A DNA stretch of 64,000 nt from Alpinimonas psychrophila (GCF_014137865.1 NZ_JACGWU010000005.1:62001-126000); one strand, 5' to 3'; positions 25,800-35,159 are shown, counted from the stretch's first letter. Numbers and translations are program-made. The notes: generated by a model from the sequence alone, not told the origin.

Positions 25800-26855
25800 C
25801 TACGCGTTGAGGATGACCTTGAGGGCCTTTGTCTCAGCGGCGCGACTAAACACGTCGTAGGCCTCGATGATGTTCTCAAGCGCAAAAGTGTGGCTGACGA
25901 ATGCTTCGGCAACAATTTTCTTCTGGCCGACGAGTTTCAGCAACGTTCCGAGCGTATTGGTATTAACCAGCCCCATACTGATGTTGATATTGGAAATCCA
26001 CAGGTCCTGCAATGGGAGCTCGACCGGCTTGCCGTGTACACCGACGTTAGCGACATGACCGGCGGGGCGAACAATTTCGAGACACATGGCGAAGGTCTGA
26101 GGTATGCCGACAGCCTCGATTGCGACGTCAACACCAAGACCATCCGTCAGCGCAAGCACTTGCTTCTTCCAGTCCGTCTCACTTGAGAGAACACCATCCG
26201 TCGCACCGAATTTCTTGGCCTGTTCGATCCGGTTCGCATCGAGATCGATGGCGATTATCTTGGCTGGACCGTAGAGTCCAGCAGTCGCTATCGCGGCGAG
26301 CCCAACTGGCCCGGTACCGATAACTGCGACGACATCCCCGGCTTTCACCTGACCGTACTTCACACCAATTTCGTGACCGGTGGGCAGGATATCGGAGAGC
26401 AGAGTGCCCTGCTGCGGTGAGACGTCAGCAGGCAGGAGATAAACCGAGGTTTCGGCGTAGGGTACGCGCACGTACTCGGCCTGGGTGCCATCAATGAGGT
26501 GGCCGAAGATCCAGCCGATACCGGAGGCTCCCTCTGCTCCGAGGCAGTGCGAGAAAACGCCCTGCTTGCAATAGTCGCAGTGGCCGCACGCTGAAATACA
26601 AGACAAGATGACCTCGTCGCCCACTTTAAGGCTGGTGACCGCGGATCCAATCTCGGTAATGGTGCCAACACCTTCGTGACCGAGGATGCGACCGGGAGTG
26701 ACCGTCGGGACATCTCCCTTGAGGATGTGCAGATCGGTTCCGCAGATAGTGGTGCTGATCATCTTGACGATGATGTCGGTGGGCTGCGTGATGACCGGAT
26801 TCGGTACCTCTTCCCATGCCTTCTGGTTAGGACCTTTGTACACGAGCGCCTTCAT
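25800..26855 (-). CDS. Zinc-dependent alcohol dehydrogenase
   Basis: A 351-residue medium-chain dehydrogenase. The catalytic zinc region is ICGTDLHILKGD with GRILGHEGVGTI. The four structural-zinc cysteines are in CISACGHCDYCKQGVFSHC, and the Rossmann motif is VVAVIGTGPVGLAAI. It oxidises alcohols or reduces aldehydes with NAD(P); the substrate is not predictable. ATG 26855 with GAGGAAC upstream is preferred to a longer start at 26975. The leader carries two direct repeats (26871-26898). Confidence 0.93.
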   Translation of the reverse strand: MKALVYKGPNQKAWEEVPNPVITQPTDIIVKMISTTICGTDLHILKGDVPTVTPGRILGHEGVGTITEIGSAVTSLKVGDEVILSCISACGHCDYCKQGVFSHCLGAEGASGIGWIFGHLIDGTQAEYVRVPYAETSVYLLPADVSPQQGTLLSDILPTGHEIGVKYGQVKAGDVVAVIGTGPVGLAAIATAGLYGPAKIIAIDLDANRIEQAKKFGATDGVLSSETDWKKQVLALTDGLGVDVAIEAVGIPQTFAMCLEIVRPAGHVANVGVHGKPVELPLQDLWISNINISMGLVNTNTLGTLLKLVGQKKIVAEAFVSHTFALENIIEAYDVFSRAAETKALKVILNA

Positions 26856-26870
26856 TGGGTTCCTCACTTC

Positions 26871-26898
26871 GATGGTTTCAAAACTGATGGTTTCAAAA
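26871..26898. repeat. Tandem 13-bp direct repeat in the alcohol dehydrogenase leader
   Basis: GATGGTTTCAAAA occurs at 26871-26883 and again at 26886-26898, a 15-bp period, just upstream of the dehydrogenase ribosome-binding site. The same 26856-27133 spacer has a CCTTC/GAAGG inverted repeat near 26939-26960; otherwise it is empty up to the tRNA. Confidence 0.6.
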
Positions 26899-27133
26899 AC
26901 TATATGGTCGAGTAGCAGCGTCAACACTTGCGATAGTAGTCCTTCCAGACGACCAGAAGGTATAACGAAATCCACCGCGGGAGAGCGCGCAGGCCCTTAG
27001 CCAGATCAGCCATTGCTTCAGGCATGGTTGCTGGGTGGCTCCCGAAGTGGCGGACGTCACCTAGCCCACTGGAAACGAAAGAAACGGTTCACCCATAGGG
27101 TAAAACCGCTTCACATCTCGCTGTCTCAACGAG

Positions 27134-27206
27134 TGCGCCCGAAGGGATTCGAACCCCTAACCTTCTGATCCGTAGTCAGATGCTCTATCCGTTGAGCTAC
27201 GGGCGC
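27134..27206 (-). tRNA. tRNA-Arg(ACG)
   Basis: A 73-nt cloverleaf on the minus strand. The acceptor is GCGCCCG/CGGGCGC with A73, the anticodon loop CTACGGA contains ACG inside a 5-bp TCTGA/TCAGA stem, and the T arm is AGGGGTTCGAATCCCTT. CCA is not encoded. A34 is the target of TadA, which is also encoded in this window. Confidence 0.97.
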
Positions 27207-27277
27207 AGTGTTGGAAACCAACTCAGAAAGCATAGCAGTTGGAGGGTGCCACACTTTAACCGAAGGCGTTCAGCGCC

Positions 27278-28435
27278 TTAGGCGCGGGCGGCCAGCAACC
27301 CGCACACGTGAGCGGTCGTTTCACGAACACGTTCAGCAGCGGTCGTCACGAGTCTCGCAAGATCGGTGGGTCCTGGGGCAATCGAGAATGCCCCAGCAAC
27401 ACCGGCGGCTCTCGTTTCGGCGGCCGACAACGCAACACGGCCGGCAATAACAATAATCGGGCAATCTTGAGACGCGGCGGCGATGACGCCATCAATCACT
27501 TTGCCCCCCAGTGACTGGGAGTCGAAAGAGCCCTCCCCCGTGAACACAAGGGTTGCTCCCGCCATGGCCTCCGCAAGGCCGATCGCATCGACAACGAGAC
27601 GCGAACCTTGAACCATGTGGGCATCCAGCAGTGCGACCATGCACACGGGCAGGCCGCCCGCGGCACCAAATCCAGGGCCGGTCAGGCTCTGGATGTCGGC
27701 CACCGCGTTGACCGGAGCGTTGACCACGTCGTGAAGGATGCCTGCTAAGTGAGCGAGGCCCGCATCCAACAACCCGACATCGTGAGGACTCGCACCTTTC
27801 TGCGGCCCAAAAGTGGCGGCGGCTCCCTGCTCTCCGCACAACGGGTTGTCTACGTCTACCGCGATGCGCCAGGTGGCTAGGCGGGCGCGGGCGTGAAGAT
27901 GTGAGAGGTCAACCGACGTAATCGCCGCCAATCCTTCTCCTCCTGGGGCAACGTTCCTCCCGTGAGCATCCAGAAATCTGACACCGAGCGCGGTCAGCAG
28001 TCCCGTGCCACCATCGGTGGTTGCCGAGCCGCCGATGCACAGCAATATTTCTGTGGCGCCACGGTCGAGCACCTTCCGAGCAATGAGCCCCACACCGAAG
28101 GTGTCGGCACGCAAAGGCCGGAGCGTGACATCTGATACGTGGGGTAGCCCGTTGGCCTCAGCGGCCTCGATAATCGCGCGCCGGCCATCCGTTGATATGC
28201 CGAAACGCGCACGAATTGGCCGACCAATCGCATCGACCGTCGTCATGGTCTCGGGCACAACTTCCCACGCAGAAGCGATCACGTCGAGAGTGCCTTCGCC
28301 CCCGTCGGCCATCGGCCTCTGCACAATGTTGGCAGTGTCACCGAAGACATCTCGAACGCCCGCAGCCATTGCCGCGGCGGCTTCGGCAGCCGACAAGCTC
28401 CCCTTAAAGGAGTCCGGTGCGATGACAATTCTCAT
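27278..28435 (-). CDS. glxK: Glycerate kinase
   Basis: A 385-residue GlxK/GK-I family kinase making 2- or 3-phosphoglycerate from glycerate. Key blocks are MRIVIAPDSFKGSLSAAEAA, PMADGGEGTLDVI, CIGGSATTDGGTGLLTALG, PLCGEQGAAATFGPQKGAS and VFTGEGSFDSQSLGGK. The length and motifs are standard. It stands alone between the tRNA-Arg and the flavin reductase. Confidence 0.95.
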   Translation of the reverse strand: MRIVIAPDSFKGSLSAAEAAAAMAAGVRDVFGDTANIVQRPMADGGEGTLDVIASAWEVVPETMTTVDAIGRPIRARFGISTDGRRAIIEAAEANGLPHVSDVTLRPLRADTFGVGLIARKVLDRGATEILLCIGGSATTDGGTGLLTALGVRFLDAHGRNVAPGGEGLAAITSVDLSHLHARARLATWRIAVDVDNPLCGEQGAAATFGPQKGASPHDVGLLDAGLAHLAGILHDVVNAPVNAVADIQSLTGPGFGAAGGLPVCMVALLDAHMVQGSRLVVDAIGLAEAMAGATLVFTGEGSFDSQSLGGKVIDGVIAAASQDCPIIVIAGRVALSAAETRAAGVAGAFSIAPGPTDLARLVTTAAERVRETTAHVCGLLAARA

Positions 28436-28509
28436 GCCTCAGCCTCCCACGTTTCATTGCGGACGTTGAAGAAATGAGCCCGTGATATTCGTTCTACGCG
28501 CCACCCGTG

Positions 28510-29073
28510 CTAGTCGATGGTCGAAGAATCACTCAAGGCGTGCCACGTTCGGTTGTGATAGACCAACGGTCGAGAATTCTCGGGCAGTCGAGTGCTCTCA
28601 TCGGGAAGGTGAACTTCAAGAATCTCGGCAGCGATAATCAGGGAATCACCGACATCCATGCGATTGACAATCTTTCCGCGCATCCACGTGGAAGCCGACG
28701 GGAGAAAGGGTTCACCGGTCGGAAGACGTGACCAGGTCGAGGCATCCGCAAATCGATCGATACCGCTGGTGGCAAAAGTCTTCGCTAATTCGAGATGACT
28801 TTCTCCGAGGAGGTGCACGACCACTGTCGCGGCCGCGTTCAAGGCCGGGCCTGACGAGGAATGCGCCGACAACGAGAAAATCAAAAGTGGCGGATTGGCC
28901 GAAACGGAGGTGACCGACGTGGCAGTGAGGCCGACCGGGCCGCGTCCCGCATCAGCGGTTATCACAGCAACACCCGCCGGGTGGTTTCGAAAAGCCGCCT
29001 TGAAGTCATCGGCACTGACCGCTTGTTCTACTGGTTGTTCTCCGGCCTGGAGCGGGGGTTGTGATTCGGGCAT
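28510..29073 (-). CDS. Flavin reductase family protein
   Basis: A 187-residue FMN-binding split-barrel protein. It opens with FKAAFRNHPAGVAVITADAG, then the flavin-phosphate loop GLTATSVTSVSANPPLLIFSL and a C-terminal RPLVYHNRTWHAL strand. Members reduce FMN/FAD for two-component monooxygenases or bind flavin; no monooxygenase partner is adjacent. It lies 21 bp downstream of the transglutaminase gene and may be cotranscribed with it. Confidence 0.9.
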   Translation of the reverse strand: MPESQPPLQAGEQPVEQAVSADDFKAAFRNHPAGVAVITADAGRGPVGLTATSVTSVSANPPLLIFSLSAHSSSGPALNAAATVVVHLLGESHLELAKTFATSGIDRFADASTWSRLPTGEPFLPSASTWMRGKIVNRMDVGDSLIIAAEILEVHLPDESTRLPENSRPLVYHNRTWHALSDSSTID

Positions 29074-29094
29074 AATCCAATTATCCCCGCTGCG

Positions 29095-29886
29095 TCACTG
29101 CAGCTGGACGAGAGCTAAATGGTCGTCCAGAACAAACTCATCACTCGTGGCACTCACGAGAAGTGACACGAAGTTCACTTGGCCGCCGATGACGGTCAAA
29201 AATGCGACGTCTGCCGCATCCCGCCCGGTCGCTATACGCACGAGTGACTGGCGGGGAGCAGTGCCGGTGGCATCAATGACATGCCAGGCGCCGTCAACGA
29301 ACGCCTCCGCAACGGCGTGAAAATCCATCGGGCTCAAGCCTGGCGCATAGGTGGACACAACGCGTGCGGGAATATCTAATGCTCGAAGCAGGCCAACAAC
29401 GAGGTGAGCAAAGTCGCGGCACACACCCTTGCGGGAAATCAACGTTCCCACGGCCCCATCGGTGGAATTACTGGACCCCGAAACGTACCGCACCTGGGTC
29501 GCCACCCACTCGCGCACAGCGCTCACCAGCTGAACCCCGGTGAGCCCTCGGAACAGTGCACGGGCCGTCGGTGCCAAAACATCAGACTCGCAATAACGGC
29601 TTTGCCTCAGATACCGGATGTTGTCCATCTCACTGGGTGCCAACGCCACAGATGTTCCACGAAACTGTGCACTGTAGTTGACATCGATGGGCCCAGCCAC
29701 GACATCCACAAGGTGCAATCGCGTTCCATGCTGATCTAAAATCTCGCGCACCATACAATCGTTATCGCCTTGCGTGACGACAATTTGTTCGGTCGCATTT
29801 GTTGCATCCACGATCGCCACCGAAAGCACCAGTTGCGCCGGGGCAAGAGCGTTCAGCACGAGGTGTGAGCCAACAGTACGAAGCAT
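29095..29886 (-). CDS. Transglutaminase-like domain protein
   Basis: A 263-residue protein: an N-terminal beta domain (1-110), then a transglutaminase core with Cys in KGVCRDFAHLVVGLL, His in MDFHAVAEAFVDG and Asp in WHVIDATG. It probably acts as a cysteine protease or amidase. It is related in architecture to the protein at 14063-14908 but encoded without ATP-grasp or alpha-E partners. No signal peptide is seen. Confidence 0.88.
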   Translation of the reverse strand: MLRTVGSHLVLNALAPAQLVLSVAIVDATNATEQIVVTQGDNDCMVREILDQHGTRLHLVDVVAGPIDVNYSAQFRGTSVALAPSEMDNIRYLRQSRYCESDVLAPTARALFRGLTGVQLVSAVREWVATQVRYVSGSSNSTDGAVGTLISRKGVCRDFAHLVVGLLRALDIPARVVSTYAPGLSPMDFHAVAEAFVDGAWHVIDATGTAPRQSLVRIATGRDAADVAFLTVIGGQVNFVSLLVSATSDEFVLDDHLALVQLQ

Positions 29887-29943
29887 GAATGACCTTTGTG
29901 GCGCAATAGTAAGGGATGGTTATTCTGACAACATTAGCCGCGT

Positions 29944-31164
29944 TTATTTCGATGCGGAAAGCACTGTCTTGAGGGACACCTTGCTCGTGTATTGAATGGA
30001 TCCGTAGCGGAACAGCCGCACGGCCAGGCGGAGAACAACGGCGCTCAAAAGGAAGAGTACCGCGATCACGATGGCGGCCTCCCCACCCGAAAGCGACCCG
30101 ACCGCGTTGCGGATCATTGCGGTGACGGGCGCGGAGTATGGGAAGTAGGTGAATATCTGCACAACGATTCCATGGGGATCCGACAAGATGAGCGACACCA
30201 CATACAGCGGCACAAACATGAGGATCATGAGTCCGGCAAAGAGATTGCCGGCGTCTTTTGCGGTCGGCATGACCGAACCAATGGCGACGAGTGTTCCCGT
30301 GAAAAGAGCAAAGCCCCCCAGTGCCAACAGGGCGCCAATCACCATTCTCCACGGATCAACGCTCAGCCCCGCGAGATCAATTTCGGGCAGACTCAATGCC
30401 GTTCGGAAGAAGACATAACCGATCAGGAGCGGCAAGGCGAAGCAGAACATTTGCACAAGACCGACGGTGAACAGGGCAATGATTTTCCCCCCGATGAGCG
30501 CGGTGGGATTCACGGTCGTGAGGATCATCTCCGTGACCCGATTCTCCTTCTCCTCCAACGTGACCGTCAGCATCTGATTCGATAACAAGACAAACGTGAG
30601 GAAGAACAGCACGAGGAAGATGAGTGGCGGGAGGATGCCGCCGAATCCAGGGTTGACCTCACCGTTTACGAAGGTCGTGGACGTCACCGGCACGTTGCCC
30701 TGGGCAAGGGCGGCGAGCGTAGGGTCTCCAATCTTGGCCTGGCTGCTGGCAACGAGAAGCTGGGTGGCCACCTGCCCGTACGTCGAGTTGGCGAAGAGAC
30801 CAAGGTCGGCCCCGTAAACGGCCGTCGCGGTGGTGGTTGGATCTGCGGCGAAGACGAAGTGCGCCTCGGTCGTGCCCGTTCTGACGGCCGCTATCGCGGT
30901 GGCATCATCCGTGACGGCAGTACCGCCGAAAGCGCCGGCAATGGCGGGGTCAATATAACCGGATGCGTCGCTATACGTGAAGGAAAGTTCGGTATCCGAT
31001 TGGGCGGCTGCAGAGCTCCCAGCCGATGAGTTTGAGAGCACGATCAAGGCGATCACAATCGCGATGGCTACGGGTACGAAAAGGGTGATGAGCCAGAACC
31101 TTTTTCGTCCCAGCGTGCGTGCCACTTCGAAACTGACCACCGTCGATAAGTTGTGCTGTGCCAT
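29944..31164 (-). CDS. ABC exporter permease (NatB-like)
   Basis: A 406-residue ABC-2 type permease. One N-terminal helix (FWLITLFVPVAIAIVIALIVL) is followed by a large extracytoplasmic domain (~45-170) and five or six C-terminal helices, including the VTLEEKENRVTEMILTTV coupling helix. The layout matches NatB sodium/drug exporters. It sits 1 bp downstream of the ATPase gene. The substrate is unknown. Confidence 0.92.
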   Translation of the reverse strand: MAQHNLSTVVSFEVARTLGRKRFWLITLFVPVAIAIVIALIVLSNSSAGSSAAAQSDTELSFTYSDASGYIDPAIAGAFGGTAVTDDATAIAAVRTGTTEAHFVFAADPTTTATAVYGADLGLFANSTYGQVATQLLVASSQAKIGDPTLAALAQGNVPVTSTTFVNGEVNPGFGGILPPLIFLVLFFLTFVLLSNQMLTVTLEEKENRVTEMILTTVNPTALIGGKIIALFTVGLVQMFCFALPLLIGYVFFRTALSLPEIDLAGLSVDPWRMVIGALLALGGFALFTGTLVAIGSVMPTAKDAGNLFAGLMILMFVPLYVVSLILSDPHGIVVQIFTYFPYSAPVTAMIRNAVGSLSGGEAAIVIAVLFLLSAVVLRLAVRLFRYGSIQYTSKVSLKTVLSASK

Positions 31165-31165
31165 C

Positions 31166-32092
31166 TCAGACTCCCGCCTTCATTGTCTGCTCGCCGTAAA
31201 CCTGCACGAAAATCTCCTCAAGCGAGAGTTTGCTCGTCGTAAAGCTACGAACGAGCACTCCTGCCGTCACGAGATCCCTCAGAATCTTTGCTTCGTCCAC
31301 GGAATCAGCCAACGTGAGCTCCGCATAGTTGCGGGTGAGTGTGCTGATCTCGTAATGCGGTGACGGCGGAACCTCGCCGGAGTACACCAGCCGAATCATG
31401 GTGCCCCCGTACTGGTTCTGCACCTCCGGGATGGTGCCATACGCCTCTGCTTGCCCGTCTTTCAGAAGGATGACACGGTCACACAACCGCTCCACTTCCT
31501 CCATTTGATGCGTGACCATCAGCACGGTCGCCCCGTTGGTCTTCTGTTCCTCGATGATGTCCATCAGCAGGCGTCGGTTGACGGGGTCGAATCCTTTGGT
31601 CGGCTCATCCAGAATGAGAAGTTCCGGATCATTCATGATCGTGACGCCAAGTTGAACTTTCTGCTGCTCACCACCGGAGAGTTTCTCCACCCGGGTTCGC
31701 GCCTTATCGCCGAGGCCAACCCGCTCGAGATAGTTCACCGACCATTCTGCGGATGCCCGTCTACTCAAACCTTTGAGCCGCCCAAAGTAGGTCATGACGT
31801 CGATGACGGATTCTTTTTTGTACAGTCCGCGTTCCTCGGGCAGGTACCCAAGGCGCGGGCCCGTCTCGGGCGTGAAGGGACGGCCATCGATGTGGAGGAC
31901 CCCGGCGGTGGGCTTGTAGATCCCGAGCAGCGCCCGGAGGGTGGTCGTCTTTCCTGACCCATTCGACCCCAGAAAACCGAAGGTCTCTCCGCGCTGAACA
32001 TCGAAGGAAAGGTCATTGACGACCGTGGTTCCCCCGAAATCCATTCGGAAATTCTCGATATGGACAGGATGCTCAGTAGGGGGAGTCATCAA
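31166..32092 (-). CDS. ABC exporter ATPase (NatA-like)
   Basis: A 308-residue ATPase. Walker A is GSNGSGKTT, the signature is KLSGGEQQK, Walker B is LLILDEPTKGFDP and the switch His is in MVTHQMEEVERL. The C-terminal ~80 residues form the accessory domain of NatA-type exporters (DUF4162 region). It is coupled to the permease gene downstream. ATG at 32092 or the adjacent ATG 32089 are both possible. Confidence 0.93.
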   Translation of the reverse strand: MMTPPTEHPVHIENFRMDFGGTTVVNDLSFDVQRGETFGFLGSNGSGKTTTLRALLGIYKPTAGVLHIDGRPFTPETGPRLGYLPEERGLYKKESVIDVMTYFGRLKGLSRRASAEWSVNYLERVGLGDKARTRVEKLSGGEQQKVQLGVTIMNDPELLILDEPTKGFDPVNRRLLMDIIEEQKTNGATVLMVTHQMEEVERLCDRVILLKDGQAEAYGTIPEVQNQYGGTMIRLVYSGEVPPSPHYEISTLTRNYAELTLADSVDEAKILRDLVTAGVLVRSFTTSKLSLEEIFVQVYGEQTMKAGV

Positions 32093-32143
32093 TTCAGCCT
32101 AAGCGCCAACGCGTCTCCCACCCAAATGGCGGAGCGGCGGCGA

Positions 32144-33376
32144 TTACCGGGCGCGCGGGGTCGCGGTGTCGCTGATGGCTGCGAGGAGGTTGCGTTTCAC
32201 CAGTGGGAGGAGCTCGTTGCGCTGAATCGGGTCGATGCTAGGCCATGCATCCTCGATCGCGCCGTTCATTGCCGCAGCGAGGGTTCGGATTTCGTGTTCT
32301 ACCCGGCCGATGTCGAGGCCCGTGGAGCGGGCAAGTTTGCGCCAGTGGTCGAGGCTGACTGCAGAGGGGCGTCGGGCTCCGCTGATTTCCATGGCGAGGT
32401 TCTGGTCGTACTCGGGGTAGAGGATGACGGGCACGGCGTCGTAGAGAGGGGCGAGGGAGATCCGGTCGGGCCGGAGCATGACCGAGTAATTCTTCGCGTG
32501 AGCGTCAGCGTTGCCGATTATGGTGTTGAACGCGAGCTGGCGGAGGAAGTCGTATTCGATGTCCGGATCGGCAAGCTCGGCGGCACGGAGCAATTCGATC
32601 GTCTGCTTCGCTGTCTGGTCATACTTTCGTTTGGCCGAGGTGCCGGAAGCCTGAGCGAGATCCTCCGCGTGGATCCGCTGGGCAGCGACGGTCCCGGTTG
32701 GTGCGCGGTCGAACCGTTCGACGATGAAGGCCTGCTGGTCGAGCATGTGTAGGAGTGAAGCTTTCGCAGCAGGGAGCCCGACGGTGCTGGCCAGCGCGAG
32801 GGTGTCGGCTTCGACCTGTTCGAGGCCGGGGAGCCTCATGGCTGCGGGCTTGATGATGTGGGTGGACGGCATCGTGCGGTTCGACCAGTACCATTCCCCT
32901 TCGTAGTCAGCGAGGGCAAACTTTCCCTGTGATCCGGCGAGGGAGAAGCGCGCCGGACCTTCGGCGGGTGTCCAGGCGTCGGGGTCTCGTTTGATCGCGG
33001 CGATCCGTTCGGCTACGTCCATGTCAAGCGCCGGGTCGAGGAGCGGCTGGTCGCGGCGGAGGTCAGCTCCGGCGGGGACAAGAACGAGACCTCCGGCGAT
33101 GTCGCCTCCGGCGGCGGCGAGGAGGCTAAGGGTGTCGGCGCCTGCGGCGCCGTAGCTCTTCTTCATGCGCTCCCGCACCTCGGCGCGGTCGGGCAGGAGG
33201 TTGTCAAGGAGGTTCGTCGCTGCGGAGCGAGATGCGCGGCCATCGCGCGGGATCGAAAGCGAGATAGGTGTCGCCGGTGCTGATTCGTCATAGGTGAACA
33301 CCAACTCGCCGGTGTGGCCCCCTTCGGCGAACCGTCCATAATAGACACCCTCCAGGTAGGCGTCGAGCTCGATCAC
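32144..33376 (-). CDS. hipA: HipA-family serine/threonine kinase toxin
   Basis: A 410-residue HipA toxin. The N-terminal HipA_N1 domain (1-100, LEGVYYGRFAEGGHTGELVF) precedes a kinase core with FSLAGSQGKFAL (P-loop), THIIKPA (nucleotide Lys), GNADAHAKNYSVM (catalytic Asp, ~287-299) and PLYDAVP (metal Asp). All key residues are present. HipA kinases phosphorylate aminoacyl-tRNA synthetases and induce dormancy; the target here is unknown. It overlaps the regulator gene by 4 nt. The region is visibly more G+C-rich than the island that follows, suggesting separate acquisition. Confidence 0.92.
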   Translation of the reverse strand: MIELDAYLEGVYYGRFAEGGHTGELVFTYDESAPATPISLSIPRDGRASRSAATNLLDNLLPDRAEVRERMKKSYGAAGADTLSLLAAAGGDIAGGLVLVPAGADLRRDQPLLDPALDMDVAERIAAIKRDPDAWTPAEGPARFSLAGSQGKFALADYEGEWYWSNRTMPSTHIIKPAAMRLPGLEQVEADTLALASTVGLPAAKASLLHMLDQQAFIVERFDRAPTGTVAAQRIHAEDLAQASGTSAKRKYDQTAKQTIELLRAAELADPDIEYDFLRQLAFNTIIGNADAHAKNYSVMLRPDRISLAPLYDAVPVILYPEYDQNLAMEISGARRPSAVSLDHWRKLARSTGLDIGRVEHEIRTLAAAMNGAIEDAWPSIDPIQRNELLPLVKRNLLAAISDTATPRAR

Positions 33377-34020
33377 CTGTCGCCTCGCGGGGTCGGCAGC
33401 GCGGTCGCCTCGATGTCGAGTGCACGCAGCACACGGCGGATCGACCCAACCGAGTCCGGGTCGGCATGCTCGATACGGCGCACCTGGCGTGGGGTCAGGT
33501 CAACGTTCACAGCGAGAGCCTGAACGCTCAGGCCCCGGATGGTTCGCTCACTGAGAACGGCGGAGGCGAGGTCCTCCGGGCGGCGAAGGTAGAGGGTTGG
33601 GCGACGGCGAAGCTGCGTGCGGACACTGTTGTGGTCTCCGGCGATCGCGCGCACCACCATGCTGCTGGTCGCGTCGATGATCGTGGGCGCGGTGTTGCCC
33701 CACCACTCGGCGAGAAGGGCCGCGGGGTCCTCGGCCTCGCGCAGGGCCCTAATCCGCTTGGCGGTGCGGGCGCGGAGCTGTCCTTCGAGGGAGGCGATGC
33801 TCCGATTCTGGATCGCAGCAGAAAGGGCCTTGCGAGACTCGGCCGACAGTGGGCGCCGAGATGGTACGGGGTTGCGTGCAAAGTCAGAGTCGATCTCCCA
33901 GGCGCGTCCGCGTTTGGTCGCGCGGACGGAGCCATTAGCGATGAGCGCACGCACGCGCCTCTCGCTAATCCCACGCTCGAGGGCGAACTCTTTGATGTCC
34001 ATGACACAAGGGTACCGCAT
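33373..34020 (-). CDS. hipB: HipB-like antitoxin with two helix-turn-helix domains
   Basis: A 215-residue protein. The N-terminus (IKEFALERGISERRVRALI plus SVRATKRGRAWEID) looks like a MerR/excisionase-type helix-turn-helix. A helical middle section follows, and the C-terminus has an XRE helix-turn-helix (GLSVQALAVNVDLTPRQVRR). Typical HipB is ~90 residues with XRE only, so the fusion is unusual. AAGGG precedes ATG 34020; ATG 34002 would give MDIKEF. It neutralises HipA and probably represses the operon. Confidence 0.82.
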   Translation of the reverse strand: MRYPCVMDIKEFALERGISERRVRALIANGSVRATKRGRAWEIDSDFARNPVPSRRPLSAESRKALSAAIQNRSIASLEGQLRARTAKRIRALREAEDPAALLAEWWGNTAPTIIDATSSMVVRAIAGDHNSVRTQLRRRPTLYLRRPEDLASAVLSERTIRGLSVQALAVNVDLTPRQVRRIEHADPDSVGSIRRVLRALDIEATALPTPRGDR

Positions 34021-34173
34021 GTCCGCCCTTAAGGTGCCTAGTTCATTCGCATGCCGTCTTCGCGACGTATGGAGTGGAAACCAACGGTCCCACAAACGAA
34101 GGATTATGGAACAAGTTTCTTAGATTTCTGAATGTCAGAGTGAACCGTCCCTGATTATGCGGCGGCTTGTCTA

Positions 34174-35085
34174 TTAACTAATCGTTTCTCTAATGAGATG
34201 AAGGCTGTTCTGATACCGTTCTTTTCTGATCCTTGCATGAAGCCATTGTTCTGCGATTCGGACGCCATCAAGTTTTCTAACTTCCGTAACAAAGTCATTG
34301 AAACCAAGCAAGTCGTTGAACGTTATCGTTCCCACGAGATTAAATCGACCGACGGTACGGGCTATGAACTCAAGTCCGCGTTGTCCTTCCAATAATTCTA
34401 TGAGCTCAGATTGGTCACTAGTTGCTATAAACCCGAAGCCAAAAACTAGCTCGTTCGTAATTTCCGTCCGTTGACGCAAAAGGCCAATCTGCATCGCTCC
34501 AGTCTCAATAAGGCGGTTAATTCGGGTTCGACAACCCGAAATTGACAGCCCAACTTGCTCGCCCATTTCGGAGTATCCAAGTCGTCCGTCCAACTGAAGT
34601 AATTCAATGAGGTGCAAGTCGATGGAGTCAAGCGCCAGTTCAAGCATTTGTGGTTCTTCACCAAGGAAAAAGCTCTTGAGCATTCGCTCGTAAATAATCA
34701 CCTGCACTTCAAGGACACCCGCTATGGAACGAATGTAATGAACATCGTTGTAAAGATCATTCATATTTGCCATGTGCAATTCAGCAACAAGTTGATTGTG
34801 GCCCGCCACCTCAGATACGAAAATTGATGAATTCATCTCGCAAACCATTTCTGACATTGCGCCAACATCACCCTCAGAACGAATAGTCACGTGAGCAAGT
34901 ACGTTGAGCCCCAGTAGGCGTGGATGAACTGCAGCAACGATGCGAATGTCACCATTTTCTATCAACGCTCCTATTCGTTTCGCAACGTTGGTTCGATTTG
35001 TATTTAGCTGACGAGCGATATCGCTAAAAGACGCTCTTCCGTCTCGGCGAAGAAGTGCAACGGAGGCTTCGGTAATGGTGTCCAC
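34174..35085 (-). CDS. Double-domain Lrp/AsnC-family regulator
   Basis: A 303-residue protein containing two Lrp modules in tandem. The first helix-turn-helix is at 1-50 (SFSDIARQLNTNRTNVAKRI) with an AsnC effector-like domain to ~140. The second is at ~155-200 (GYSEMGEQVGLSISGCRTRI) with its own RAM-like domain. Standard Lrp is ~150-165 residues. It is divergent from the amino-acid importer with 237 bp between starts, so it is probably the local regulator of the catabolic island. Confidence 0.88.
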   Translation of the reverse strand: MDTITEASVALLRRDGRASFSDIARQLNTNRTNVAKRIGALIENGDIRIVAAVHPRLLGLNVLAHVTIRSEGDVGAMSEMVCEMNSSIFVSEVAGHNQLVAELHMANMNDLYNDVHYIRSIAGVLEVQVIIYERMLKSFFLGEEPQMLELALDSIDLHLIELLQLDGRLGYSEMGEQVGLSISGCRTRINRLIETGAMQIGLLRQRTEITNELVFGFGFIATSDQSELIELLEGQRGLEFIARTVGRFNLVGTITFNDLLGFNDFVTEVRKLDGVRIAEQWLHARIRKERYQNSLHLIRETIS

Positions 35086-35135
35086 GACGAACAGAATACA
35101 GTGCGCCGCAAACGCCTGAAAACAAAATTATTATA

Positions 35136-35159
35136 AATACTTCATTTGAAGCAAGTATT
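35136..35159. promoter_or_regulatory. Dyad in the Lrp/importer divergent spacer
   Basis: Perfect 7-bp arms AATACTT and AAGTATT are 10 bp apart, with an inner TTCA/TGAA pair. It lies 51 bp upstream of the Lrp-type start in an A+T-rich region, as expected for an Lrp-family operator. Binding is inferred. Confidence 0.5.
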
